Origin: Gordonia pseudamarae | GTDB taxonomy: Bacteria > Actinomycetota > Actinomycetes > Mycobacteriales > Mycobacteriaceae | NCBI RefSeq assembly: GCF_025273675.1 | Contig: NZ_CP045809.1 | Coordinates: forward strand, 4,278,001 to 4,342,000 | Length of the DNA: 64,000 nucleotides | Direction: 5' to 3' | Shown here: piece by piece, positions 17,960 to 26,241 of the stretch | How the letters are laid out: each line of letters starts with the position of its first letter | Numbering within the stretch: the first letter of the stretch is position 1 | Notes under the pieces: generated by a model | Told to the model about the DNA's origin: nothing | Databases searched by the model: none | Seen by the model: the letters and a program-made list of their open reading frames with translations, nothing else | Program-made: the position numbers and the translations under genes

Positions 17960-19399
17960 TCACGCCGCGGGCACCCCGCCGACGGCTGTGGCCCGGTCGT
18001 CGGCGCCGTCGTCGTCGGCCTCGCCGAGGACGTCCAGCGGGATGCTCAGGGTGAACGTCGATCCGGTGCCGGGTTTGCTCCACAGCGCGATGGTCCCGTC
18101 GTGGTTGGCCGCGACATGCTTGACGATGGCCAGCCCCAGACCGGTCCCTCCGGTCAGCCGCGACCGCGCCTTGTCCACGCGGAAGAAGCGCTCGAACACC
18201 CGCTGCTGGTCGGCCTGCGCGATACCGATACCACGGTCGGTGACCGCGATCGACACCATCGGCACGCCGTCGACGTCGGTGCGTCTACGGCTGATCGAGA
18301 CCATCGTGTTCTCCGGCGAATACGCGATGGCGTTGACGATGAGGTTGTTCAGCGCCGTCAGCAGCAGCATCCGGTCGCCCCGTACACCGAGCCCGATCGG
18401 CGCGTCGGCCTGCAGCTTGATGCCCGCGGCGTCGGCGGTGAGCGCCGCCGCGTCCAGCGCGTCGTCGACGAGCGCGTCCACATCGACGTGCGCGAACCCC
18501 TCGGCGCGACCACTCTGCAGCCGCGACAGCGACAGCAGTTCGTTGACCATCCGGCCCAGGCGCTGGGCCTCGCCCACCACCTGGGTGCCGAAGTGGCTGA
18601 CCGCGTCGACGTCGTCGGCTGATTCGAGCAACGCCTCGCCGAGCAGACCGATCGCGCCGACCGGCGTCTTGAGTTCGTGTGAGACATTCGCGACGAAATC
18701 GCGGCGGGTGGCCTCCACCCGCGCGTGCTCGGTGTCGTCGACCCCGTAGATCACCGCGTACCGCTCGTCCTGGCCGGCTGCGCCCTTGGCCTTGCTCCCG
18801 CGCTCCGTTCCTGCCGCGTCGTCACCGACCGCCAGCCGGACGAGGCAGCCGACCGAGTCGACGTTACGCACGGTGGCCCGGCCGGTGGATACGAAACCCA
18901 GCGTCGACGGACTGGGAGTGAATTCGAACCGCTTCTCCGCGGAGGTGTCGAGGACGTCCTTGGCCGCCCGCCACACGACGTCGGCGAGCAGCCTGTCACG
19001 CACGATGCCCAGTTCGACGGCGCGATGGTTGTAGAGCACCACGTCACGGAACTGGTCGACGACGGCCACCGCCGTCTCGGAGTTGCGCACGATGAGACCG
19101 AGAAGCCCGGCCTTGGTCATCTGACCGTCCGAGGTGAGGCCGACGACGTCGGACACCTTCAGTTCGGCGTCCTCGGGGACCGCCCGCGGCGACTGTGCCG
19201 CCTCCAGATGCACAAAGGAAACCGACGACGGGGAAACCGACGACGGGGAAACCGACGACGAGGCAACCGACGACGAGGCGGCGTGCGGCCCCGGGACGCG
19301 GGCACCGCCCACGAAACGGGGTCGCACAATCAAGGTTCCGATAGCAACGCCGACAGCCAATGCCAGTGCGATCGCGCCGAGAACCAAAGCAACGGTCAC
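17960..19399 (-). CDS. senX3: Two-component sensor histidine kinase SenX3
   Basis: 479-residue membrane kinase paired with RegX3. One N-terminal transmembrane helix (ALVLGAIALALAVGVAIGTL) is followed by a Ser-rich linker of SSVSP repeats at 42-61. A PAS-like region spans about 100-225, the H-box is VSHELKTPVGAIG (His241), and the ATPase domain has NLIVNAIAYS, DRGIGIA and GGTGLGLAIVKH. Start is GTG 19399. The kinase relays phosphate status, probably from the Pst transporter and PhoU, by analogy with M. tuberculosis. The Ser linker is encoded by a 15-bp tandem repeat and is longer than in mycobacteria. Confidence 0.95.
   Translation of the reverse strand: MTVALVLGAIALALAVGVAIGTLIVRPRFVGGARVPGPHAASSSVASSSVSPSSVSPSSVSFVHLEAAQSPRAVPEDAELKVSDVVGLTSDGQMTKAGLLGLIVRNSETAVAVVDQFRDVVLYNHRAVELGIVRDRLLADVVWRAAKDVLDTSAEKRFEFTPSPSTLGFVSTGRATVRNVDSVGCLVRLAVGDDAAGTERGSKAKGAAGQDERYAVIYGVDDTEHARVEATRRDFVANVSHELKTPVGAIGLLGEALLESADDVDAVSHFGTQVVGEAQRLGRMVNELLSLSRLQSGRAEGFAHVDVDALVDDALDAAALTADAAGIKLQADAPIGLGVRGDRMLLLTALNNLIVNAIAYSPENTMVSISRRRTDVDGVPMVSIAVTDRGIGIAQADQQRVFERFFRVDKARSRLTGGTGLGLAIVKHVAANHDGTIALWSKPGTGSTFTLSIPLDVLGEADDDGADDRATAVGGVPAA
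19217..19276 (-). repeat. Four 15-bp tandem repeats in senX3
   Basis: Units begin at 19217, 19232, 19247 and 19262, with core GGAAACCGACGACG. The fourth has base changes. They encode SSVSP or SSVAS pentapeptides in the linker after the membrane helix. Being in frame, they could vary in number between strains. Confidence 0.85.
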
Positions 19400-19590
19400 A
19401 ACGTGTACTTTACGGCTCGCCGAACGCCCGTCGCACTCCTCGCGGGAGAGTTCGGCCGCTGTTCACGCAGAGTTCCACAACGCAACAGGCTCCGCTCGCA
19501 TACCGCACCCGATGGCCGACCGGGGGCTGCCGGGGCGACGACCTCCCGGTGGGCGATCGCCGAACGCAGCCGCCGCGCCGGTTCGCCGGG

Positions 19591-19908
19591 TCAGCGCTGG
19601 ACGCTGACCGCCATGTCGGCGTACTCGGGATGTTTACCCACGTAGGCCTCCACATACGAGCACACCGGCACCACCTTCTTGCCCGAGGGCCGGATGTCGT
19701 CGAGGACCGCCTTCACCAGCTGACCCGCGTATCCGTGTCCGCTGAACCGCTCGTAGATCACCGTGTGGGTGAGCACCACCTGCTCGATCTCCGAGACATA
19801 GTCGAGGTAGCCGACCTGCAGGTCGGTACCGTCGTCCGAAGTCACCGAAGCCTCGTAGCGCTCCTGACCCGGCAGGTGCTTGATGTGAACCGTCCCCGTT
19901 TCGCCCAT
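19591..19908 (-). CDS. GNAT family N-acetyltransferase (YjdJ-like)
   Basis: 105-residue compact acetyltransferase of the small GNAT type. HTVIYERFSGHGYAGQLVKAVLDD contains the acetyl-CoA pyrophosphate loop (SGHGYAGQL), and VVPVCSYVEAYVGKHPEY is the conserved C-terminal segment of this subfamily. The substrate is unknown. ATG at 19908. It lies just upstream of senX3 and downstream of gpmA on the same strand, with a 58-nt gap to gpmA. Confidence 0.85.
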   Translation of the reverse strand: MGETGTVHIKHLPGQERYEASVTSDDGTDLQVGYLDYVSEIEQVVLTHTVIYERFSGHGYAGQLVKAVLDDIRPSGKKVVPVCSYVEAYVGKHPEYADMAVSVQR

Positions 19909-19966
19909 GGGTCCAATGTAGCCCGCATCACAGGGTTGCGGGTCCACTTCTCCTGCCGCTGCCTGT

Positions 19967-20716
19967 CTACTTCTGTTGTCCCTGCGCGGCGACGGCGGCG
20001 GCGCCTGCCGCGGCGGCCTCCGGATCGAGGTAGGTGCCGCCCGGGTTGAGCGGCTTGAGCTGGTCGTCGAGGTCGTAGCGCAGCGGGTTTCCGGTGGGGA
20101 TGTTCAGGCCGGCGATGTCCTCGTCGGAGATTCCGTCGAGATACTTGACCAGTGCCCGCAGCGAGTTGCCATGAGCGGCGACCAGCACGGTCTTACCGGC
20201 CTTCAGGTCGGCGGCGATGGCCTCGGTGAAATACGGGATGAGCCGCTCGACGACGTCCTTGAGGCATTCGGTCAGCGGAACCTCGTCGAGGTCGGCGTAC
20301 CGCGGGTCGTTCGATTGGCTGTACTCGGCGTCGACGTCGATTGCCGGCGGCGGGGTGTCGTAGCTGCGGCGCCACAGCATGAACTGCTCGTTGCCGTACT
20401 TTTCCAGGGTGTCGGCCTTGTTGAGGCCCTGCAGCGCACCGTAGTGGCGTTCGTTCAGGCGCCAGTCGCGGACCACCGGGATCCAGTGCCGGTCGGCTTT
20501 GTCCAGGGCGATCTGCGCGGTGGCGATGGCCCGGCGCAGCAACGAGGTGTACAGGACGTCGGGCAGCAGATCGTGTTCGACGAGCAGCTCGCCCGCCCGC
20601 ACCGCCTCCGCCGTGCCCTTCTCCGTGAGCGCGACGTCGACCCAACCGGTGAACTGGTTGGACGCGTTCCATTCGCTCTCGCCATGCCGCATCAAAATCA
20701 GGGTGCCGTTGCTCAT
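19967..20716 (-). CDS. gpmA: 2,3-bisphosphoglycerate-dependent phosphoglycerate mutase
   Basis: 249-residue glycolytic enzyme that interconverts 3- and 2-phosphoglycerate. The N-terminus is [12 protein letters not shown] with phospho-acceptor His11, and the second active-site block [13 protein letters not shown] has the other His. ATG at 20716; a longer frame to 20887 overlaps an ABC transporter remnant whose stop overlaps this start by 4 nt (ATGA). As in mycobacteria, it precedes senX3 on the same strand, with an acetyltransferase between them. It is fully intact. Confidence 0.95.
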   Translation of the reverse strand: MSNGTLILMRHGESEWNASNQFTGWVDVALTEKGTAEAVRAGELLVEHDLLPDVLYTSLLRRAIATAQIALDKADRHWIPVVRDWRLNERHYGALQGLNKADTLEKYGNEQFMLWRRSYDTPPPAIDVDAEYSQSNDPRYADLDEVPLTECLKDVVERLIPYFTEAIAADLKAGKTVLVAAHGNSLRALVKYLDGISDEDIAGLNIPTGNPLRYDLDDQLKPLNPGGTYLDPEAAAAGAAAVAAQGQQK

Positions 20717-21550
20717 GCCGATGAGTTTTCCACATCGGCGACGGCTGTGTCCCGACGGCGCCGACGGGCATTCTCGTCCGTTACGATGGCGGTTCGGCCA
20801 GGCCCGTCTGGTAGGCGACGACCGGGGAACCAGCGGCGCGCCCAGTCCAGATCCTCGCCGATGACGTTCTCGATCGGGCCGAACCACAGCAGCAGCACAG
20901 CCAGCGTGATAGGAGTCAACCGGATGACGACGGCCGGCGTCGTACCGATGGCCGCATACATCAGGACGAACATGCCGAGCCTGGCGATATCACCGGCGAT
21001 GCCGCCAAGTCCGTTGGCGCTGAACCATTCCGACGTAGAGAATCCATACCGGGGTGCGACGATTGTCGCCGTGGCCACACCGGCGACCAGGACTGCTACC
21101 GCCGGCGAGCCCCACCAGGTGCAGGAGTTCGTCCAGGTCAGCGGCGTTTTGGCCACCCAGTAGGGCGAGTGCGCGCAGGTTGTCCCGACCGCTGACGGAC
21201 GGGTGGAAGGCGGGGGTTTCGATCAGCGAACCCACCTTGGGCAGGTAGGCCGTGGGCCGGGTCAGTGGTTCGCCGAGCACGGTAGCGGTTTCCGACGTGG
21301 GCCGGACCAGTCCCAGCAGCATTGCCAGGAGTGTCGTTTTACCGGCGCCATTCGGCCCGACCAGACCGGTGACGGTGCCGACGGGAATGGTCAGCGTCGC
21401 GGCGTCGACGGCCGTCCGGGACCGGAACCGTTTGGTCAGTCCGTCGGCCGCGATAGCGGGTTCAGCGGTCGGTCGGGGCGAGTGCCCGTAGTTCGTTATG
21501 CGTGTCGTCGGTGCGTCAGTCGTCGGTGCGTGTGTCGTTGTAGTATTCAT
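20713..21550 (-). pseudogene. Collapsed ABC transporter: ATPase N-terminal half joined out of frame to a permease fragment
   Basis: From ATG 21550 the reverse strand encodes an ABC ATPase N-terminal half with Walker A (GLVGPNGAGKTTLLAMLLGL) and ends near LLHLVGLAG, before the signature and Walker B motifs. At about 21095-21112 homology jumps to another frame, which encodes hydrophobic ABC-2 permease sequence (AVLVAGVATATIVAPRYGF, then [18 protein letters not shown] and [17 protein letters not shown]) and stops at 20713. The signature, Walker B and the first part of the permease are gone. A deletion that fused two genes is the simplest account. The ATPase frame runs on to a stop near 20990. 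Not expected to work. Confidence 0.8.
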
Positions 21551-21828
21551 GATTCAACGATCGCCGTCGGCACCCCTCGACGCGTCTGCTCGACGTTGAG
21601 ATCGGCCTATGCACCCGCATAGAAATCATCCAGTACTCGACGATTTGGTTTGACAGCTCCCATACACTGGCTGGGTGATGATCGTTCGAGTTGAGGAGTC
21701 CGTAGGCGCCGCGCGCGCCCTCGGCAGATGATCGCGCCCCGCAACCGACCCACTGGGCCGGACGGGTTTTGCTGCCCTCACCTCACTCACCGCCGGCGAC
21801 GGCTGGCGGGTCACCGAATGATCATCCC

Positions 21829-22317
21829 ATGAAATCTGTTACCCGACAAGACATCCTGTCCTCATTCCGCGGCGCGACGCGCAGCGAGATCAAGAAGGTC
21901 ACCTTCGCCGTGGACTTCGACGCCGTCAACTTCGACGTCCTCGAGTTCTACGGCTGGCGCGACCCGAAGATGCCCAAACGCTCCTACGTGGTCATCCCCC
22001 ACGACGCCGGTGTCGTCGCCCTGCCGCTGACCCGCGCCGACGCCAAACCCCGTGCGCGAGCGATGTGTTCGTGGTGCCGCGATGTCAACCTCACTGACGA
22101 GGCCGTGCTCTACGCGGCCCGCCGCGCCGGTCCGGCCGGACGGCGAGGCGACACGGTAGGAGTGTTGGTGTGCAAGACATTCCACTGCTCCCGCAATGTC
22201 CGGCAACTGCCGCCCGCCTATCACAAGGGCACGGATCTCGACGCCATCCGAGCCGAGCAGATCGCCGAACTGACCCGCCGCGTCGACGCCTTCACCAACT
22301 CGGTCCTGGCCGACTGA
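21829..22317 (+). CDS. FBP-domain protein (EF-G-binding, treble-clef zinc finger type)
   Basis: 162 residues starting at ATG 21829. It resembles the C-terminal FBP domain of fusidic-acid-resistance/EF-G-binding proteins: an N-terminal region with ILSSFRGATRSEIKKV and GWRDPKMPKRSYVVI, then two zinc-binding pairs, CSWCRD (CxxC) and CKTFHCSRNVR. It probably binds elongation factor G on the ribosome, as in the FusB family; resistance is not shown. It is a single gene in accessory DNA between gpmA and mshA. Confidence 0.82.
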   Translation: MKSVTRQDILSSFRGATRSEIKKVTFAVDFDAVNFDVLEFYGWRDPKMPKRSYVVIPHDAGVVALPLTRADAKPRARAMCSWCRDVNLTDEAVLYAARRAGPAGRRGDTVGVLVCKTFHCSRNVRQLPPAYHKGTDLDAIRAEQIAELTRRVDAFTNSVLAD

Positions 22318-22530
22318 CCCGCCGGATCGAGCGGGCCCCGTCGCCCACTTGTTTCATTTCAGGTCTCCTCGCCATGCGTGCCCGCTCCGGGTGCGATCAC
22401 CTCAAGTCCCACGGGCCTGGCGGCCTCGCCAAGTCTGTGGTCATAGCACCCGCGCTACATGTTCGGTCTGAACTCGATCACTCGGGCAACCCGCCCGGCG
22501 ATAAGTTAAGGTGGTGGTACCATAACCTCC

Positions 22531-22782
22531 ATGCCTCTGAAGAAGACCACTGTCATGGTGGATGAAGCCGACCTGGACCTGATCAAACAGGCAGCCGCAC
22601 GCGATGGTCGCCCCGAATCCGAATACTTCAGGGAAGCGTTTCATTTGGCAGCAATGCGGAGCCGCCGATGGGATCAGGACATGGATATACCCGTCCTGGA
22701 CTTCGGCCACGCCGTAACCTCCGACGAGGTCGATGAGCTGGTGCGCGAGTCCATCGGAGGCGAGACGAAGGATCCCAGGTGA
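22531..22782 (+). CDS. vapB: VapB-type ribbon-helix-helix antitoxin
   Basis: 83 residues. The N-terminal strand and helices KKTTVMVDEADLDLIKQAA form a ribbon-helix-helix DNA-binding fold that should repress its own operon, and the C-terminal half (DIPVLDFGHAVTSDEVDELV) probably wraps the toxin. ATG at 22531 overlaps no other gene. The stop overlaps the vapC GTG by 4 nt (GTGA), the usual coupling in such modules. Confidence 0.88.
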   Translation: MPLKKTTVMVDEADLDLIKQAAARDGRPESEYFREAFHLAAMRSRRWDQDMDIPVLDFGHAVTSDEVDELVRESIGGETKDPR

Positions 22783-23213
22783 TCCTCATCGGCGACACAT
22801 CAGGTATGGTCGCCACCTTCAACGTCAGAGATCCTGAGCATGATGCCGCGCGGGCGGCTCTACAGATGGCGGGATTGATCGTTGTGTCTCCCCTCGTATT
22901 GCACGAGGTCGAGCATGTCGTCACCCGAAATATCAACCGGGACGCCGCGTATGGGATCAACGATTGGCTGTTGGCGCAGGAGCGGGCCGGCCGGGTGGAA
23001 CTGGCGACGATCTCCGCGGATACCCTGCGCACCTCACGCATAGTCCAGAACAAGTATCGGGCCCTTACGCTGGACCTCGCGGATGCGGTCAACGTTTCGC
23101 TCGCCGAGCGCTATGAAACCGCCGCGATACTGACTCTCGACAGACGCGACTTCCGAGCGGTCCGACCACTGACCGGCCACGCCGCGTTCCGGCTACTACC
23201 CGATGATCTCTAA
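22779..23213 (+). CDS. vapC: VapC-type PIN-domain ribonuclease toxin
   Basis: 144-residue PIN-fold endoribonuclease. Acidic active-site residues are visible in order: Asp6 (ILIGDTSGM), Glu43 (LHEVEHV), Asp99/Asp102 (LDLADAVNV) and Asp121/Asp124 (LTLDRRDF). All are present, so the toxin should be active when its antitoxin is lost. GTG start at 22779 overlaps the vapB stop. A strong hairpin ends the operon at 23233-23269. Confidence 0.9.
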   Translation: MILIGDTSGMVATFNVRDPEHDAARAALQMAGLIVVSPLVLHEVEHVVTRNINRDAAYGINDWLLAQERAGRVELATISADTLRTSRIVQNKYRALTLDLADAVNVSLAERYETAAILTLDRRDFRAVRPLTGHAAFRLLPDDL

Positions 23214-23232
23214 CGCAGTCAGCCAGAACCGA

Positions 23233-23269
23233 CAACGGTGGGCGAACCACTTCGGTTCGCCCACCGTTG
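23233..23269. terminator. 16-bp bidirectional hairpin between vapC and the acyl-CoA ligase gene
   Basis: Arms 23233-23248 and 23254-23269 pair perfectly around a 5-nt loop. It sits between two convergent stop codons, at 23213 and 23283, so it can end both transcripts. Confidence 0.85.
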
Positions 23270-23282
23270 CTTGTCCAAAACC

Positions 23283-24890
23283 CTACTTGCGCAGGTCCTT
23301 ACGCAGGATCTTCCCCGACGCCGACTTGGGCACGACGTCGATGAACTCGACCACGCGCACCTTCTTGTACGGGGCGACACGCTCGGCGACGAATTCCATC
23401 ACCTCGGCCTCGTCGATCTCGGCACCGGACTGGCGGACCACGAACGCCTTCGGGATCTCCTCACCGGTCTCCTCCTCGATCACGCCGATGACCGCGGCGT
23501 CGGCGATCTTCGGGTTGGTCAGCAGCAGCGCCTCCAGCTCGGCCGGCGGCACCTGGTAGCCCTTGTACTTGATGAGTTCCTTGAGCCGGTCGACGATGTA
23601 GACGCAGCCGTCGGCGTCGACGGTGGCCATGTCGCCGGTGTGCAGGAAGCCCTCGGCGTCAATGGTGTCGGCGGTGGCCTGGTCGTTGTTCAGGTAGCCG
23701 AGCATCACGTTCGGCCCCTTCACCCACAGCTCACCGGGCTCGGACACACCCGAATCCGGGATGCCGATCTCGTCGCCGGTCGCCGGGTCGATCAGCTTGT
23801 TCTCGGTGTTGGGCACGGCCCAGCCGATCGACGACAGCGGCGGCTCGTCCTTGCCGAGCACCCCGCGCGAGTCGGTGGGGATGAGGTGGCTGACCGGTGA
23901 CAGTTCACTCATGCCGTAGCCCTGCAGCATGTGCAGATCCAGACGTTCGGCGACGGCGTTGCCGAGTTCGGCGTCGAGCGAGGCGGCACCAGAGAGCATG
24001 GTGTGCAGCGACGACAGATCGTAGTTGTCGATGATCGGATGCTTGGCCAGCGCCACGGCCACCGGCGGCGCGATGAACGCGTAGGTGATCTTGTGGTTCT
24101 GGATGTTCTCCAGGAACTCGACGAGGTCGAAGCGCGGCATGATGACCAGGCGGGCACGTGCGTAGAGCGCCGCGTTGAGCAGCACGGTCATGCCATAGAT
24201 GTGGAAGAACGGCAGCACCGCGATGATGGCGTCGTCGCGGCTCATCGACTGCAGCGGCTGGATCTGCGCCACATTGGCCACAAGGTTGGTGTGGGACAGC
24301 TTGACACCCTTGGGATTTCCCGTGGTTCCAGAGCTGTACGGCAGCACCGCGATGTGGGTGGCGGGGTCGAATGACACCTCGGGTGCGGGATGGTTGGGGG
24401 CCAGCAGGTCGACGGCGTTGGGGTGGCCGGACTTCTCCAGCCCCTCGCCGTCGAGGACGATCAGGTTCTCATCACCGAGTCCGACGCGCTTGGCGGCCTC
24501 GGCGGCGTGCTCGTACAGCGGCGAGACCGTGATGAGAATCTTGGCCTTGGAGTCGATCAGCTGCTTCTCGATCTCGTTGGCGGTGAACAGCGCGTTGAGG
24601 GTGGTCGCGGTGGCGCCCGCACGCAGCACGCCATGGAAGACGGTCGCGAAGGCGGGCACATTGGGCGAGAGGATGCCCACCACGTCGCCGACACCGATAC
24701 CGCGGGCGGCGAGCGCGCCTGCGGCGGCGTTGATCTGCGCGATCAGGGCGGCGTAGGTGGTTTCGGTCCCCGCCTTGGGATCGACGAGAGCGACCCGATC
24801 CAGATCCTCGTCGGCGATGGAACCGAAAAGAAAGTCATACACGCTGACGTTGGGGATTTCGACATCGGGATACGGGTTCTTGAAGCTCAT
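23283..24890 (-). CDS. AMP-binding acyl-CoA ligase (4-coumarate:CoA ligase-like / FadD)
   Basis: 535-residue adenylate-forming enzyme that activates a carboxylic acid to acyl-AMP and then acyl-CoA. The P-loop-like motif is LPYSSGTTGNPKGVKLSH near residue 185. Other marks are MLQGYGMSELSPVSHLI (A5 motif), GFLHTGDMATVD (A8 region) and the catalytic Lys near PKSASGKILRKDLRK at the C-terminus. Similarity is to plant 4CL and FadD-type ligases; the acid is not predictable. ATG at 24890. It is monocistronic and converges on vapBC. Confidence 0.9.
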   Translation of the reverse strand: MSFKNPYPDVEIPNVSVYDFLFGSIADEDLDRVALVDPKAGTETTYAALIAQINAAAGALAARGIGVGDVVGILSPNVPAFATVFHGVLRAGATATTLNALFTANEIEKQLIDSKAKILITVSPLYEHAAEAAKRVGLGDENLIVLDGEGLEKSGHPNAVDLLAPNHPAPEVSFDPATHIAVLPYSSGTTGNPKGVKLSHTNLVANVAQIQPLQSMSRDDAIIAVLPFFHIYGMTVLLNAALYARARLVIMPRFDLVEFLENIQNHKITYAFIAPPVAVALAKHPIIDNYDLSSLHTMLSGAASLDAELGNAVAERLDLHMLQGYGMSELSPVSHLIPTDSRGVLGKDEPPLSSIGWAVPNTENKLIDPATGDEIGIPDSGVSEPGELWVKGPNVMLGYLNNDQATADTIDAEGFLHTGDMATVDADGCVYIVDRLKELIKYKGYQVPPAELEALLLTNPKIADAAVIGVIEEETGEEIPKAFVVRQSGAEIDEAEVMEFVAERVAPYKKVRVVEFIDVVPKSASGKILRKDLRK

Positions 24891-24986
24891 CGGACCTCCG
24901 TGTAGTGGGTTTCGCGCCTCAATCGTAACAACAGGAATTACAACGGTGTGACGCAGGCCGCCATGAGACTACCGTAAACCGGGCAC

Positions 24987-25010
24987 AAGGACAGAAGGAC
25001 AGAAGGACAG
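24987..25010. repeat. Three tandem copies of AAGGACAG upstream of the DUF433 gene
   Basis: 8-bp units at 24987, 24995 and 25003, 44 nt before the DUF433 start. Possibly a variable spacer in its promoter region. Confidence 0.7.
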
Positions 25011-25053
25011 AAACTATCTGCCAGGAAACGCCTTACGTGACTACCTTTGCGCC

Positions 25054-25275
25054 ATGGCTGCAAGAATCACCTCCGACCCCTCCATCATGGGTGGCACTCC
25101 ATGCATCAAAGGCACCCGAATCCCCGTGTCGACGGTGCTCAAGATCGTCGCCGAATACTTGTCGGTCGACGCCGTGCTCGCGGAGTATCCGACACTGAGC
25201 CGCGACGCCATTCAGGCATGCCTTCACTATGGTGCGGATCAGGCTTCAATCCTGCCCATCCAGCGTACAGTTTGA
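25054..25275 (+). CDS. DUF433 antitoxin-like protein
   Basis: 73 residues that match the DUF433 (VapB45-like) family: ITSDPSIMGGTPCIKGTRIPVSTVLKIVAE, read in pieces, then LAEYPTLSRDAIQACLHYGA. Residues 1-70 are a small DNA-binding antitoxin fold. These proteins normally come before a DUF5615 PIN-like toxin with a 4-nt overlap. Here the stop TGA at 25273 overlaps a TTG that opens a recognisable but broken toxin. The antitoxin looks complete. Confidence 0.85.
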   Translation: MAARITSDPSIMGGTPCIKGTRIPVSTVLKIVAEYLSVDAVLAEYPTLSRDAIQACLHYGADQASILPIQRTV

Positions 25276-25328
25276 AGTTCCTGATCCACGAGTGCAAGGG
25301 TTCGCCTCCCAAACTCGCTGACCGGCGA
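25272..25328 (+). pseudogene. DUF5615 toxin N-terminal remnant
   Basis: TTG at 25272 overlaps the DUF433 stop (TTGA). The next codons read MKFLIHECKGSPPKLADRR, close to the start of DUF5615 PIN-like toxins (typically MKFLIDExLSPxLA) with the catalytic acid position changed to His. After about 19 residues homology stops; the frame then enters 9-bp repeats and sequence that runs antisense to other genes. A truncated toxin is the best reading. Confidence 0.65.
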
Positions 25329-25353
25329 CCGAAGACCAGCCGACCTCGCCGGG

Positions 25354-25389
25354 CACTGGCTCCACTGGCTCCACTGGCTCCACTGGCTC
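25354..25389. repeat. Four tandem copies of CACTGGCTC
   Basis: Perfect 9-bp units at 25354, 25363, 25372 and 25381, at the breakpoint between the toxin remnant and the low-GC gene pair. Confidence 0.85.
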
Positions 25390-25469
25390 AGGAAGACAGA
25401 TCCTGCTCAACTACCTCCCGCGCAACTACCAATCCGGCCGTAGGACCACACCAACCTTCACCGCGCCGA

Positions 25470-25771
25470 TCACAGAGGCTCACCGTCCAAGAGCGGTTCC
25501 GCCCGGGCATAAGCCTCGTAGTCACGGAAGAACCTGGAATAGATGTCAGCATCCCGCGAAAGATTGCCAGAAAGGCATGGAGAAACATCCACGATCGCCT
25601 TCAACGTCACCACGACCGTCACCTGGCCTTCTTCTGCGCGAGATGTCGCGCCGACTCCTCCGAAGCAGCATGGATCAGAACTGTATCTTCACGGTAGAGC
25701 GACTGAAATCCTTCCACATTCGAATTGTATTCGAAGACCAGTATTGCTATATAAGGATTTCTACTCGTCAA
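25470..25771 (-). pseudogene. Probable DUF4288-like gene split by a frameshift (or two overlapping small genes)
   Basis: TTG at 25771 overlaps the stop of the upstream gene (TTGA) and opens 50 residues with YIAILVFEYNSNVEGFQSLY and DTVLIHAASEESARHLA, ending at 25619. A GTG at 25622 (GTGA overlap) opens another 50 residues with TLKAIVDVSP and DADIYSRFFRDYEAYARAEP, ending at 25470. Together they follow the DUF4288 layout as I remember it (two N-terminal strands, an alanine/glutamate helix, then a 'VDVxP ... YSRxFRxYxAY' tail), so I suspect one gene with a one-base error or a decayed frame. Function of DUF4288 is not known. It reads as a unit with 25768-26130. Confidence 0.5.
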
Positions 25772-26130
25772 CTTTTCATCCTGTCGACTCTTCGTAACGT
25801 TTGTGTCGGAATGACCTTAATTCCCCCACGCTCAACCGTAAAGGACATGGTGTGAGACGGGACAATCATGGCCTCTGCATGAATCTCGCCACTCACCGTA
25901 GAGGGTTCATCCTTTGTCGGCACCTTGATTGCCACTGAACCGCCAACGATAATGCTCGGAGTAGCGATCATGATCGAAACTCCGCTCGGCGCAAACGATA
26001 TCGGATATCCGATCTGATACCCTGTCTCGAACTTGCCATTCTGGATCAATTTTCCACGTGGCCCGGTGATCTCAGCGCGGATTTTCCCGCCAAGAAACGC
26101 GTCGCGGCTCATCAATGACTTGCAATTCAC
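25768..26130 (-). CDS. Hypothetical protein, low-GC, no recognised family
   Basis: 120 residues starting at ATG 26130 (ATG 26112 is an alternative). The sequence is rich in beta-branched residues with strand-like stretches (GYQIGYPISFAPSGVSIMIA, GGSVAIKVP and EAMIVPSHTMSFTVERGG), suggesting a beta-sandwich. No signal peptide, membrane segment or catalytic motif. Base composition is clearly lower in GC than neighbours and codon use is mixed, which points to recent transfer. Its stop overlaps the start of the DUF4288-like frame, so the two form a unit. Confidence 0.55.
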   Translation of the reverse strand: MNCKSLMSRDAFLGGKIRAEITGPRGKLIQNGKFETGYQIGYPISFAPSGVSIMIATPSIIVGGSVAIKVPTKDEPSTVSGEIHAEAMIVPSHTMSFTVERGGIKVIPTQTLRRVDRMKS

Positions 26131-26241
26131 TATCTATGATAGGTGTGACCATACCCTGCGGAACTGGACACCACAACCAGATAGGGACGAAAGTGCCAGT
26201 TCCAGACGGCAACTCTGGGGCACCGACCGGCGAACCAACCG

